DNA of 44,267 bases from Methanothrix sp. (GTDB lineage Archaea > Halobacteriota > Methanosarcinia > Methanotrichales > Methanotrichaceae): NCBI GenBank assembly GCA_025361645.1, contig JANYKI010000095.1, positions 1 to 44,267 of the forward strand, in the 5' to 3' direction. Below the pieces are notes generated by a model that was not told where the DNA came from, ran no database searches, and saw nothing but the letters and a program-made list of their open reading frames with translations. This document shows positions 1-7,565 of the stretch, in pieces. Positions within the stretch are counted from its first letter, which is position 1; each line of letters opens with the position of its first letter. The position numbers and the translations under genes were made by a program.

Positions 1-8
1 TTAGGAAT

Positions 9-258
9 GACGGGGTGCAGGGGCAGAGAATCCCTGCCTCTTCAGAGGCGGGATGAATCGTGCCCCGCCTTGATTACTTTCGCTCCACGGCATAGCTCTA
101 TATATTCCCAGATCTATATTGACTCGTCTGGTTTGCTGTCAGCAGTTGAAAAGACTCAAGCAGCGCGCACAAAACCACTCAAAATAATTGGGAATGGGAT
201 CCATTCCCTCGGTTGAAAGATCGTAGATGCCTGCGAATTTATTCGTGGGAGTGGTCAC
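9..258 (+). ncRNA. Omega-RNA-like IS200/IS605 right-end element without tnpB (copy 1)
   Basis: This 250-nt block is homologous along its whole length to 40298-40542. Its first ~45 nt encode the tail of a TnpB-like reading frame (DGVQGQRIPASSEAG then stop). A diverged linker follows, then a hairpin at 190-208 (GGGAATGG paired with CCATTCCC), then a terminal hairpin around 231-249 and the end GTGGTCAC at 251-258. In IS200/IS605 elements the omega (re)RNA covers the 3' end of tnpB plus the right end, and the guide is the flanking DNA just beyond; here that would start at 259. The two copies differ by compensatory changes in the stems, which supports a real RNA structure. The window starts only 8 nt upstream, so an adjacent tnpB cannot be excluded for this copy. 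It could also be a decayed IS right end. Confidence 0.65.
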
Positions 259-320
259 ATAGCAAGCAACTTGTGCTAGCTGTCCTTTCCGCCCCAATCC
301 CGGCCCCATGTTTCGAGCCT

Positions 321-1250
321 TCATTCTCCCAGGAACTTCTTTCGTGTCATGCGGCAAATGGCCAGCATCGCCGACAGGCACCCCTTGGAGTTGAAGCCGC
401 TGATCCGTGCGCCAGGGCAGGCGCTCCCGTGCCGGGCCGCCAGACTGCTCTTTGCTCTCTCGTAGCAGCCTCTCGCCACAGCTGTTCCTCCCGGCAGCTC
501 GATTCTCTCTAGGCCAAACTCTCGGGCAAAACCGTCCACCTTCTCGATGAACCCCGGCTCAAAGCACAGGCCCGTGTCTATCCTGGCCACCTTTGTCAAT
601 CCGGTTCCCTTCAGCATCGACCTCATATCCCGGCCTTTGCCCAATGCTGCGTCCTCCTGGCCCATCGCCCTCCAGTGGGAAGCCCACATGGGAGTCATGA
701 AGAGCGCCACGTCCTGGTGCTCGGCCAGAGCCCGATCATATTTTTTGTTTCCGCCCAGAGCAAGAGCAATGCAGTCATCGATCCTCACTCCGCTCTCCTC
801 GGTCAGGAAGTAGATCGGGCAGGCCAGATCGGATAGGTCGTGCTCCAGATCGGCCAGAGCGTTGCCGCATTTGCCGTAGAAGATCAGTATCCCATCCGAG
901 AATGCAGCTAGGCGGCGAATATTATCATATACGGCGGCCTTGAGCAGATCCAGGTCGGAGTGCAGCCCCAGACGAAGCGGGCTTACCACCACCACAAGCT
1001 TAGCCGCTTTGGGGTGAAAGCTGTGAGAAAAGATGCCGCCCGGCCTGCTCTGCCTCTCTTGGAGGTGCGGGGCAATGCTGTCCAGGCATAGCAGGAGGTG
1101 AGGGCGGTTTTGTGCCCTCAGCTTTGCGGAGAGGCTCAGAGCCTCCTTCCCGTCCACGAGGAGAAGCTCCCGGACCTCCCGATCGGCGGAGAGCAGGTGG
1201 ACTAGCTCGTCCTCCAGCATGCGGCAGGCGACTATGGACAGTACGGGCAT
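321..1250 (-). CDS. DUF1638-like protein
   Basis: A soluble protein of about 309 residues with no signal peptide. It opens with a short strand and a Cys (LSIVACRMLEDELVHLL), has a central glycine/cysteine stretch (FYGKCGNALADLEHDL) and a later FEPGFIEKVDGFAREFGLER segment. This layout resembles DUF1638 proteins, which are common in methanogens and often occur near corrinoid methyltransferases; their biochemical role is unknown to me. I chose the ATG at 1250 over a TTG at 1283 because the conserved-looking N-terminus starts there. The last ~40 residues are rich in Cys, Arg and Ser and look less protein-like, so the original C-terminus may have been altered. The gene is convergent with the omega-RNA-like element at 9-258. 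The family call is by eye and could be wrong. Confidence 0.55.
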   Translation of the reverse strand: MPVLSIVACRMLEDELVHLLSADREVRELLLVDGKEALSLSAKLRAQNRPHLLLCLDSIAPHLQERQSRPGGIFSHSFHPKAAKLVVVVSPLRLGLHSDLDLLKAAVYDNIRRLAAFSDGILIFYGKCGNALADLEHDLSDLACPIYFLTEESGVRIDDCIALALGGNKKYDRALAEHQDVALFMTPMWASHWRAMGQEDAALGKGRDMRSMLKGTGLTKVARIDTGLCFEPGFIEKVDGFAREFGLERIELPGGTAVARGCYERAKSSLAARHGSACPGARISGFNSKGCLSAMLAICRMTRKKFLGE

Positions 1251-1304
1251 TGGGATCTGGGGTTGGTGGGGAGAGGATATCAAGATATCCGAAGGCTGAT
1301 TGGT

Positions 1305-1484
1305 TTAGGGGTCAATATTCACAAAAATAGCATCTATCAGCTTGGTCCAATTACAGGGTTCAATTATATCATCTCCAAGTATATCTTTCATAACGGCTTC
1401 ATGGACACGGGCCTGATCATTATCATTCGTCAAACCCACTTCAGCATATGTCACTGGTCGGAAGATCTCTCCGGCTTCAGCAAC
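1305..1484 (-). pseudogene. Fragment of an unidentified protein gene
   Basis: Between the DUF1638-like gene and ariB the minus strand has an open stretch that starts right after a stop codon, has no good start, and ends at TAA (1305-1307). It encodes about 59 acidic, protein-like residues including RPVTYAEVGLTNDNDQARV and EPCNWTKLIDAIFVNIDP. A GTG at 1454 is the only candidate initiator and lacks a well-placed ribosome binding site. The composition is that of a real protein, so I read it as the remains of a truncated gene. The VTYAEVGLTN segment faintly resembles the N-terminus of clan AA aspartic-protease-like proteins, but that is too weak to name it. Confidence 0.35.
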
Positions 1485-1572
1485 CTATGATAGCGAATGA
1501 TACACAAGATTAACCTCATTGCTCTCATTATCAGATCGATCTTGTCCTATTCGTCTATCTCCATAACAAAAA

Positions 1573-2535
1573 TTATGCGGTGGAAAATGCGCATTCAATG
1601 TATGCACCATAATTGGATTTAATGAAAGATTTTAAGGAAGCAGGGCATCTCACAAACAGTGCTACTACCACAAAGGCATTTCCAATGCCAAGTTCGATAC
1701 GGATCTTTGGCGCTACTTGGTACTTCCTGCAAAGATTCGGAATTGCCTTGTGAATTGCTTTTGCACAATGAATTACGAACCACAAAACGTATTTTCCACG
1801 AATATATTTTTTAAGTCCTTCTTTTTTTCTAAACTCAGCTTCAGCAACTGCGAGATCTTCATTCGCCGCTCGTTGGGCGTCCACCTTCACTGCCGCATAC
1901 CGGACCCGGCTGTCCATTGAGCAAAATTCTGGCATCAGCCTGATATGACCATCCTCAAAAATGAAAAGATCCTTTGGATTGATGTTGTTCAGGCTAATGT
2001 TTGCACCAGCTCGCCTCCATAAAAGTATTTGGGCCATTACCGGAGACATCGCTTCACCAAACAACTTAAGATTACATTCGAATAAATCCTTTATTGAATC
2101 CATTTCAGCAGGACTGAGATCAATCACACCAAGGACTTCCTCAAGAATGCGTTTCATTGTCCCAAAGTTCGCAGCCTCATTTTCGATCGAGTAATTATCA
2201 GTTATGTAGAGATTTTCACTAGAACGGCTTTCTCCCTCTATAAAATCAGAAAGGTCGCGGTCAACAAAGAAACAAATACGTTTCTTTGGGAAGCGTAGCC
2301 AATCCATTTCGTCGAAAGCCCTCAGAACTTTATTTTTGTTGCCAGATATGATCAACTTTACATCCCATCCTTCTGGCAGGTTGCTCTCAATAAGCCCGCG
2401 GTAGAATGACGGATCTCCTTTTCCTTCTACGAATCCGTAAACGATTTGCTCTCTTGTCCTATAGCAAAGAAGGAACTCATGGTAAGCGACATTACTACTC
2501 TCCAGCGCAGATGCATGTGTTTCTAACATGTCCAT
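1573..2535 (-). CDS. ariB: DUF4435 (TOPRIM-like) nuclease, AriB-like PARIS effector
   Basis: A 320-residue protein with the DUF4435 signature: an N-terminal acidic residue in FVEGKGDPSFY (E37), the DRD motif in ICFFVDRDLSDF (D92, D94) and YSIENEAAN (E118). In the PARIS defence system the DUF4435 protein AriB is a TOPRIM-fold nuclease held inactive by the ATPase AriA and released when a phage anti-restriction protein is sensed; the E. coli version cuts a host tRNA. Three close ATGs are possible (2541, 2535, 2529). A GGGAG motif lies 8 nt before the one at 2535, so I prefer it; a TTG at 2556 would overlap the ariA stop. It is the second gene of a two-gene operon with the AAA ATPase directly upstream. 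The acidic motif residues are intact, so activity is plausible. It could belong to another ATPase/TOPRIM (OLD-like) system. Confidence 0.75.
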   Translation of the reverse strand: MDMLETHASALESSNVAYHEFLLCYRTREQIVYGFVEGKGDPSFYRGLIESNLPEGWDVKLIISGNKNKVLRAFDEMDWLRFPKKRICFFVDRDLSDFIEGESRSSENLYITDNYSIENEAANFGTMKRILEEVLGVIDLSPAEMDSIKDLFECNLKLFGEAMSPVMAQILLWRRAGANISLNNINPKDLFIFEDGHIRLMPEFCSMDSRVRYAAVKVDAQRAANEDLAVAEAEFRKKEGLKKYIRGKYVLWFVIHCAKAIHKAIPNLCRKYQVAPKIRIELGIGNAFVVVALFVRCPASLKSFIKSNYGAYIECAFSTA

Positions 2536-2552
2536 ATCCATAGCTCCCAGAA

Positions 2553-3902
2553 TCAAACGCTGACAAATTCACCCAGAGAATGGGCATATTGGTGCAGATC
2601 ATTGTCGTAGATGAAGGGTGAGTGAGTTGCGGCGATCAAGCCCACGCAAAATCCACCTTTGTGTATATCATTTAGAAAGCGACGCTGCCATGGAACCGAG
2701 AGCGATAACTCTGGTTCGTCTATCAGCACAAAGTAACTTTTCAATCCTGATAGATACACATGGCTGAAGAGAGATACAATCTGCTTTTCACCAGATGACA
2801 ATTCACTGAGTTCAATTAGCTCTTTTGGCATCTTATCGGTTCTCGGGACTATAGCGAAACTAAAGGTAGAACTATCATACACAAGGCGCTTGTCTATGAT
2901 ATATTCAGAACACAATGCGCAGAAGTCCGAAATTCGTTTCTCTTCTTCTCGCAACGACTCTTGAAATCTGAGCATTTTAAGGAAATAATGATAGATAATT
3001 TTACTATGTTCGGATGGTGAATCATTGGAGCGAGCTGAATCAATAACGCCAAACAATTGTTTTTTGTGCTCCTTTGTAAGAATACTCTCATCAATGCGAT
3101 CCAATACAGAGCGCACAGTGTCCTCAGAGACATCGGCAATCTCCTTCATGCCAACCGTTTCGTACTCTCGATTAACAACATCACCAAGGTAATGCAGTGT
3201 GAGGCTATTCAGATTCTTGCGAGCAAACTCCTTAAGTCTGCCCAACTCTCTATCTATCGCATTCTGGACATCTTTCATTCCAAACTCAACTAACTCGATA
3301 AACCCTTCGTCAGTTTCGCGAATTCGACCTTTCTGTCGATTACGGAGGTCGTCGGGATCGAAACCTTCGAAAATGCTCCGCAGTTCTCGCTCGATGCGAC
3401 GATATGTTGGAAGATAAAGAATTTGAGATGAGATAGCATTTCGCACCTTTCTAATATCCTTCATAGACGAACCCATTGTTCCTTCGGGGATGTCTTCAAC
3501 CATCTCAAATCTATGAATATATTCCTCGGGCATTCCATATTCTCGCATCATTAAGCGAGCTTTTTCCCATTGGCCTGCTATAATTAGGTCCTTTACCTTA
3601 TGCCGAAAAGCGGGCGGAAAATGCATAAGTATGCTACGGTCTGAACTTTTAAAATTCTTAACAAGTTCTTCATGAGTTACCGCATGATCGATCCCATTAA
3701 TCGTGATTACAATTCGATCGAATCGAAACTGTACAAGTGAAAACCAACTACCTGATAGGAAGTAAAATAGTATTCTAAGAAATGTTGTCTTTCCAGATCC
3801 GTTTTCGCCTACGAGAATTAGCGTATTATCGGTCACCTTGACATCTAGGTTCTTTATCCCGTGCAATCCTATAATTTGAATACGCTCCAAAGAATTACTC
3901 AT
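2553..3902 (-). CDS. ariA: AAA/ABC-type ATPase, AriA-like PARIS sensor
   Basis: A 449-residue SMC/ABC-like ATPase. It has a Walker A near residues 32-40 (GENGSGKTT), an ABC signature LSSGEKQ at about 368-374, a Walker B at about 392-397 (VLIDEP) and the switch histidine in AATHSPF near 427. A long helical insertion rich in charged residues separates the two halves of the nucleotide-binding domain, as in OLD-family and AriA ATPases. The start at 3902 is well supported: GGAGG sits 5 nt upstream, whereas the open frame extends to 3983 without a site. Its stop touches the next gene (possible TTGA overlap), so the DUF4435 partner is translationally coupled. The pairing of this ATPase with DUF4435 is the hallmark of PARIS; in that system AriA senses the trigger and sequesters AriB. 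I see no other defence component in this operon. Confidence 0.75.
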   Translation of the reverse strand: MSNSLERIQIIGLHGIKNLDVKVTDNTLILVGENGSGKTTFLRILFYFLSGSWFSLVQFRFDRIVITINGIDHAVTHEELVKNFKSSDRSILMHFPPAFRHKVKDLIIAGQWEKARLMMREYGMPEEYIHRFEMVEDIPEGTMGSSMKDIRKVRNAISSQILYLPTYRRIERELRSIFEGFDPDDLRNRQKGRIRETDEGFIELVEFGMKDVQNAIDRELGRLKEFARKNLNSLTLHYLGDVVNREYETVGMKEIADVSEDTVRSVLDRIDESILTKEHKKQLFGVIDSARSNDSPSEHSKIIYHYFLKMLRFQESLREEEKRISDFCALCSEYIIDKRLVYDSSTFSFAIVPRTDKMPKELIELSELSSGEKQIVSLFSHVYLSGLKSYFVLIDEPELSLSVPWQRRFLNDIHKGGFCVGLIAATHSPFIYDNDLHQYAHSLGEFVSV

Positions 3903-4471
3903 GTTTTCCTCCGACGATTGCTTGTAGGTCTTCCAGGAAATTGACTCCCTCACCAAATATCCCAAGGACCACCAGCCACACACGTTGTACGTATTGCCTA
4001 ATGCGCTCGGTTAAGATATGGACCATCTCTTTGCAGTTGGAATTAAGAAAACGTTGCGCTCAAATGTTCTGCTCATCGACACTCCTATATCCCTTTGTAT
4101 CTGTTGTTGTTTCCGCTTTAGGATTATAAACCTACCCCCATTTTCCGACAAAGAAGGAACATATTGTTTAGAACATGCTACAATGATTCTCTATACTCAT
4201 CACCCCACCAGCTTAGCCATCATCCATTGCCCGAATTTTTTCAAGGTTGGAAAACGCTGGAAATCCCTGCAGCGTCCTCATTACAGGAGACCGTTGCACC
4301 GCCACATTCCGTGCCTGGCCTTTGCTCCGCTGCACAGCCTTCTGTCGCTTCTCGCGTATGGCGGGATCTCCGATCAAGCCTAATTGAGATGCCAAAAAAG
4401 GGGAGGGGATCTGTGGGGCAAAATACTAAGAAAGAGCTGGAGTAAGCTTGAATACCCCAGTTCCTTTTGCC
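3903..4471. other. Intergenic region upstream of ariA; no gene recognised
   Basis: About 570 bases between the PARIS-like operon and the secreted protein gene. Several short open frames cross it on both strands, but their translations are low-complexity or Cys/His/Pro-rich and have no ribosome binding site, so I do not call them. Immediately before ariA is its GGAGG site (about 3908-3912). No clear hairpin with a T-run and no tRNA is visible. It probably holds the ariA promoter, but I cannot place a convincing TATA box. Confidence 0.4.
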
Positions 4472-5956
4472 CTACATCTTTGGATCGAATTTTATGGCTC
4501 TATCGTATACCATCTCCGAGCTGGACGGCCCGGTCTTTGTAGCTTTTTCCAGGTAGCTCCTCCAGGCGATCATGACCGGCTGATCCAGAGCTATGCCGTA
4601 TGCTCCCGGCCCGGTGGGAACCGCAAAGCAGTGAGGATCGCCATTGCAATTCCTGGCAATCTTGTAGACATAGAGGTATTTCGCATTGGGATTATCGGGG
4701 AGATATTCCTCTGCTGTTCCGTTGAAAACAGGATCTTCGATTGCCCCAACTCCATTCCACACATCTGCTCCATAAATAGCGAAGTTCGAATAGGTAGCCT
4801 TTCCTGTTGCTACATGGTTGACCCCGTAGACGATTATGAATTCGTTAGTATCGTTGCCCAGAGTGATTGCTGGATTTCGCAGGAAATCGTAGAAAAGCGT
4901 GAGATTGGGGAAGGGGGGTGTCTGCGAAGAGACCGTCTGGTTTCCTGACCACAGATAGAATGCATCGTTATTAGGGGCTACAGCATCTATTCCTCTCTGA
5001 ATGGCATCGCTTCCTAATGGGACTGCAATACTGGTTGGAAGCTCGGTGGCATTCGATCCGTTGTATTTGTCTAGAATTGCCGTTCTTAGCTTTTCGAGAT
5101 CATCAATAAGATCAAGCTCTGTCGCACCAGTTCCCCGTACTCTCAGCTTTGGATAATCATATGGGTCCAGCTTTGCAGATTCGTTGGGAGTTATTCGGAA
5201 GACCGTCGCAGGTGTATTATTGAGGTAGTCATTGCCAGCTTGTTTATCTTTGTACAAGGCTGGACGAATCAACATTACGAAGTTATCAGAGCTATCCTCC
5301 AGGCTCATATTCAGCATGGTTGAGGGAAACACCTGAGTGTTAAATATCTCGCTTGAATACCCTGCCCTAATAGCTGCAGCCTGGATGCGTTGATCAACGC
5401 CTCTGTCAGCCGTAGCGACTATAACCGTGGTTTGATTGAAGGGATTTCCAGCCGTACCATTGGGCGTTCCTTGTGTATTGATGACTAAGTTGTTAACCGT
5501 ATCAGCTAAGTTGGCAAAGATCCATCGATCCTCATTTCCATATGTCCTGGACAGCAAATAATGATCGAAACTGAAGTATCTGCACTCCGGTGGTGTTCTT
5601 CCTATGAAAACAATTGCTTCATCTGGACCAAGTGTCCAAAAAGCAGATGTGTCCTGGCCCATTCCGAGCGCTTTGGTTATTCTGGAAAATAGCTCAGGTA
5701 CTATGTGGCCGGGAGCTGGTGGAACAAAATATGTCAAGTATTTTGTGCTTGGATTGTTTCCATATGCAGAAGGCAATACTCCGTTATCGTATAATTTGAT
5801 TATATCCAGATAACCTATCCTGCCCTGTTGCACAGTGAATCCGTCCTGTTCTAAGGCTTGCCTAAAAGCTTCCACGTCACCTATGTTCACATTTTCGGCG
5901 TGTACTGCACCTACCGACATAGCGAACACGAATAGTACTAATATACAAATTCGCAT
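4472..5956 (-). CDS. Exported protein of unknown function
   Basis: A 494-residue protein with a typical signal peptide (about residues 1-20, cut near VHA-ENV). The mature part has many N-x-S/T sequons (NGT, NQT, NMS, NES, NGS, NAT, NLT), consistent with archaeal N-glycosylation outside the cell. It has no C-terminal membrane anchor, no catalytic motif I recognise, and two Cys close together near the end (NCNGDPHCF). AAGGAGGAT lies about 9 nt before the ATG at 5956, a strong ribosome binding site, so the start is secure. It stands alone between the PARIS-like operon and the SRP RNA gene. It may be an envelope or S-layer-associated protein, but this is only inferred from export and glycosylation sites. 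Confidence 0.72.
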   Translation of the reverse strand: MRICILVLFVFAMSVGAVHAENVNIGDVEAFRQALEQDGFTVQQGRIGYLDIIKLYDNGVLPSAYGNNPSTKYLTYFVPPAPGHIVPELFSRITKALGMGQDTSAFWTLGPDEAIVFIGRTPPECRYFSFDHYLLSRTYGNEDRWIFANLADTVNNLVINTQGTPNGTAGNPFNQTTVIVATADRGVDQRIQAAAIRAGYSSEIFNTQVFPSTMLNMSLEDSSDNFVMLIRPALYKDKQAGNDYLNNTPATVFRITPNESAKLDPYDYPKLRVRGTGATELDLIDDLEKLRTAILDKYNGSNATELPTSIAVPLGSDAIQRGIDAVAPNNDAFYLWSGNQTVSSQTPPFPNLTLFYDFLRNPAITLGNDTNEFIIVYGVNHVATGKATYSNFAIYGADVWNGVGAIEDPVFNGTAEEYLPDNPNAKYLYVYKIARNCNGDPHCFAVPTGPGAYGIALDQPVMIAWRSYLEKATKTGPSSSEMVYDRAIKFDPKM

Positions 5957-6251
5957 ATATTACGATCCTCCTTACTGCATATTATCATCAATATCTATTA
6001 AGACTTTGGCTTTATAGTCAAAGAAGTAAGGAACACGGGTTTTCGGCTTCAGGTATGGCAGTCTTAGCTCTAATCCCAGAGATTTTAAAAACGCGATCAA
6101 TGCTGCCCTGCTAATATTGGATTCGTATCAAATTCCAGTTGTGATCGATCCCAATTTATCCCAATTTTAGTCACCGATTTTCACAGCCTGGTAATGCCAT
6201 TACCCGTTGTTCTCGGCGAATATTCCAAAATAGAACTAATATACTTAGGAT

Positions 6252-6570
6252 AAAATGGCAGGCACGCCAACGGTTGCCAACGAGCCTGCATGCCAGTTAA
6301 TCCCGAAGCGTTCTCCTCCCCATATACCTGTAAGCGATAGTTACCCGCGGTGGGTCTGCTCCCTTCCGGGCCTGAACCGGTTCCCGCTATTATGGTACAC
6401 AGACCTTCCTTCAGGAAAATCCATGGACCGGTGCCATCCCTGCAGGACGGAGAATCATAGTTCGCAACTGGACTGAGCACACAGCACCCAGAGTCTTCCG
6501 TCAGCTTCGCCCCCCGCGTGTCGACGATTTCGGGTTATAGGTGACGCCGAACCACCCGGACTGCCCGCCA
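6252..6570 (-). ncRNA. ffs: Signal recognition particle RNA (7S RNA)
   Basis: The minus strand carries the universal SRP helix 8 core: TTCAGGCCCGGAAGGGAGCA (about 6355-6374) enclosed by complementary GCGGG...CCGC arms. Near the 5' end is the archaeal Alu-domain block, including GGTGGTTCGGCG and CTATAACCCGAAA. The ends pair to form helix 1: TGGCGGGCA (from 6570) with TGCCTGCCA (ending at 6256), followed by a TTTT run at 6252-6255. The length of about 315 nt fits archaeal SRP RNA (about 300 nt). The RNA scaffolds SRP19 and SRP54 for co-translational targeting of the exported and membrane proteins that are common here. The exact ends are set from the pairing and may be off by a few bases. Confidence 0.92.
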
Positions 6571-6593
6571 CTTTTAACATTGAGGTGAACAGC

Positions 6594-6600
6594 TAATAAA
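6594..6600 (-). promoter_or_regulatory. TATA box of the SRP RNA gene
   Basis: TTTATTA on the minus strand lies 24-30 nt before the inferred 5' end of the SRP RNA at 6570, the spacing expected of an archaeal TATA element. The gene for the wHTH protein starts at 6628 in the other direction, so this short gap also holds its promoter. Confidence 0.5.
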
Positions 6601-6627
6601 GCTAACGCCAAAAAGAGGTAGTAAATT

Positions 6628-6882
6628 ATGCCAGAAGACTTAGCCAGTAACATGGGATTCATCATGGGAACCAGGCATCGAGAGAGAGTTGTTCAGATCC
6701 TGGGCTCCAAGGGCAAGCTGTCCGCGGAAAAGGTCGCCAAATTCGAACACATCCCTGCAATATCCGTCAAGAAAATCCTGTCCGATATGGCGGATAGAAG
6801 CCTCGTCTTCGAGAATGAAGGCATCTGGTGCCTGACCGAAGCCGGCCAGGAGATCGAGAAAGAGATGAAGAAGAGGGCTTGA
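6628..6882 (+). CDS. Small winged-helix DNA-binding protein
   Basis: An 84-residue protein with the pattern of a winged helix: helix 1 (RERVVQILGSKG), helix-turn-helix (LSAEKVAKFEHIPAISVKKILSDM), a short hairpin wing (LVFENEGIWCLTEAG) and a C-terminal helix. GAGGT lies 8 nt before the ATG. The stop is 7 nt before the nitroreductase gene, so the two are probably co-transcribed and this protein may regulate the pair. It resembles short archaeal MarR/ArsR-like wHTH proteins, but no ligand-binding residues or metal-binding Cys pairs are visible, so its signal is unknown. A role as local repressor is inference. Confidence 0.7.
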   Translation: MPEDLASNMGFIMGTRHRERVVQILGSKGKLSAEKVAKFEHIPAISVKKILSDMADRSLVFENEGIWCLTEAGQEIEKEMKKRA

Positions 6883-6889
6883 TCTGCCA

Positions 6890-7396
6890 ATGGATCTGAT
6901 GCAGGCCATCCGGGCCCGCCGGAGCATAAGAAACTTCCTGGATAAATCGGTGGAAGAAGAGTTGCTTTTAGCTGTTCTGGAAGCTGGCAGGCTTGCGCCT
7001 TCCGCCCGAAATATGCAGGACTGGCGGTTCATAGTAGTAAGAGATGCCGCTACGCGTAGCCTGCTGGCCAAGGCCGCCAGAGACCAGCAATTTGTGGGCC
7101 AGGCCCCCGTGGTCATCGCCGCCTGCGGAACATCCGATCTGGTCATGACCTGCGGCCAGCCGGCCTATGCCATCGACGTCGCAGTCGCCCTGGATCACAT
7201 GACATTGGCCGCCGCAGCGCTGGGTCTGGGCACCTGCTGGATCGGTGCCTTCTACGAGGATAAGGTGAAGGAGATCCTGGGCGTGCCCCCGGAAATAAGG
7301 GTCGTTGCCCTGCTGCCCCTGGGCTATCCTGCCGAGGAGCCCGAGCCCCGGCCTCGCAAAAGCCTGGATGAGGTTATGGCCAGGGAGCAATGGTAA
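6890..7396 (+). CDS. Nitroreductase family FMN-dependent oxidoreductase
   Basis: A 168-residue compact nitroreductase. It opens with the FMN-phosphate-binding motif RARRSIRNF (about residues 8-16), continues with LAPSARNMQDWRF (flavin-contacting) and has the C-terminal LGLGTCWIGAF flavin motif near 118-128. Members use NAD(P)H to reduce nitro groups, quinones or other small electrophiles; the true substrate in methanogens is seldom known. There is no membrane segment. The length is at the short end of the family, as for many archaeal versions. It follows the wHTH gene after 7 nt, so the two likely form an operon in which expression responds to the wHTH protein. Confidence 0.9.
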   Translation: MDLMQAIRARRSIRNFLDKSVEEELLLAVLEAGRLAPSARNMQDWRFIVVRDAATRSLLAKAARDQQFVGQAPVVIAACGTSDLVMTCGQPAYAIDVAVALDHMTLAAAALGLGTCWIGAFYEDKVKEILGVPPEIRVVALLPLGYPAEEPEPRPRKSLDEVMAREQW

Positions 7397-7565
7397 CTGG
7401 TAGGGCTCTACTTTCGCCCTCCCGCGGAAAGCCAGTACCGCGGGGCCGAAATAGACCAATTTTTTGACTTCGCGGCTTCGCGCCTTCGCGTGAAACCGGA
7501 CCCTGTTGAATCTCACGCGAAGCCTTGACGGGCGCGAAGAACGACCGGCCGTTCACAACGGCGCA

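Noticed and set aside
7-216. 69-codon frame over the first omega-RNA-like element
   Set aside because: It is in a different frame from the TnpB tail shared by both copies and is not conserved in copy 2.
4018-4383. 121-codon frame upstream of ariA
   Set aside because: Cys-, His- and Pro-rich product without motif or ribosome binding site; overlapping frames on both strands are equally poor.
6181-6480. 99-codon frame near 6.3 kb
   Set aside because: It lies within the SRP RNA and has no coding signals.
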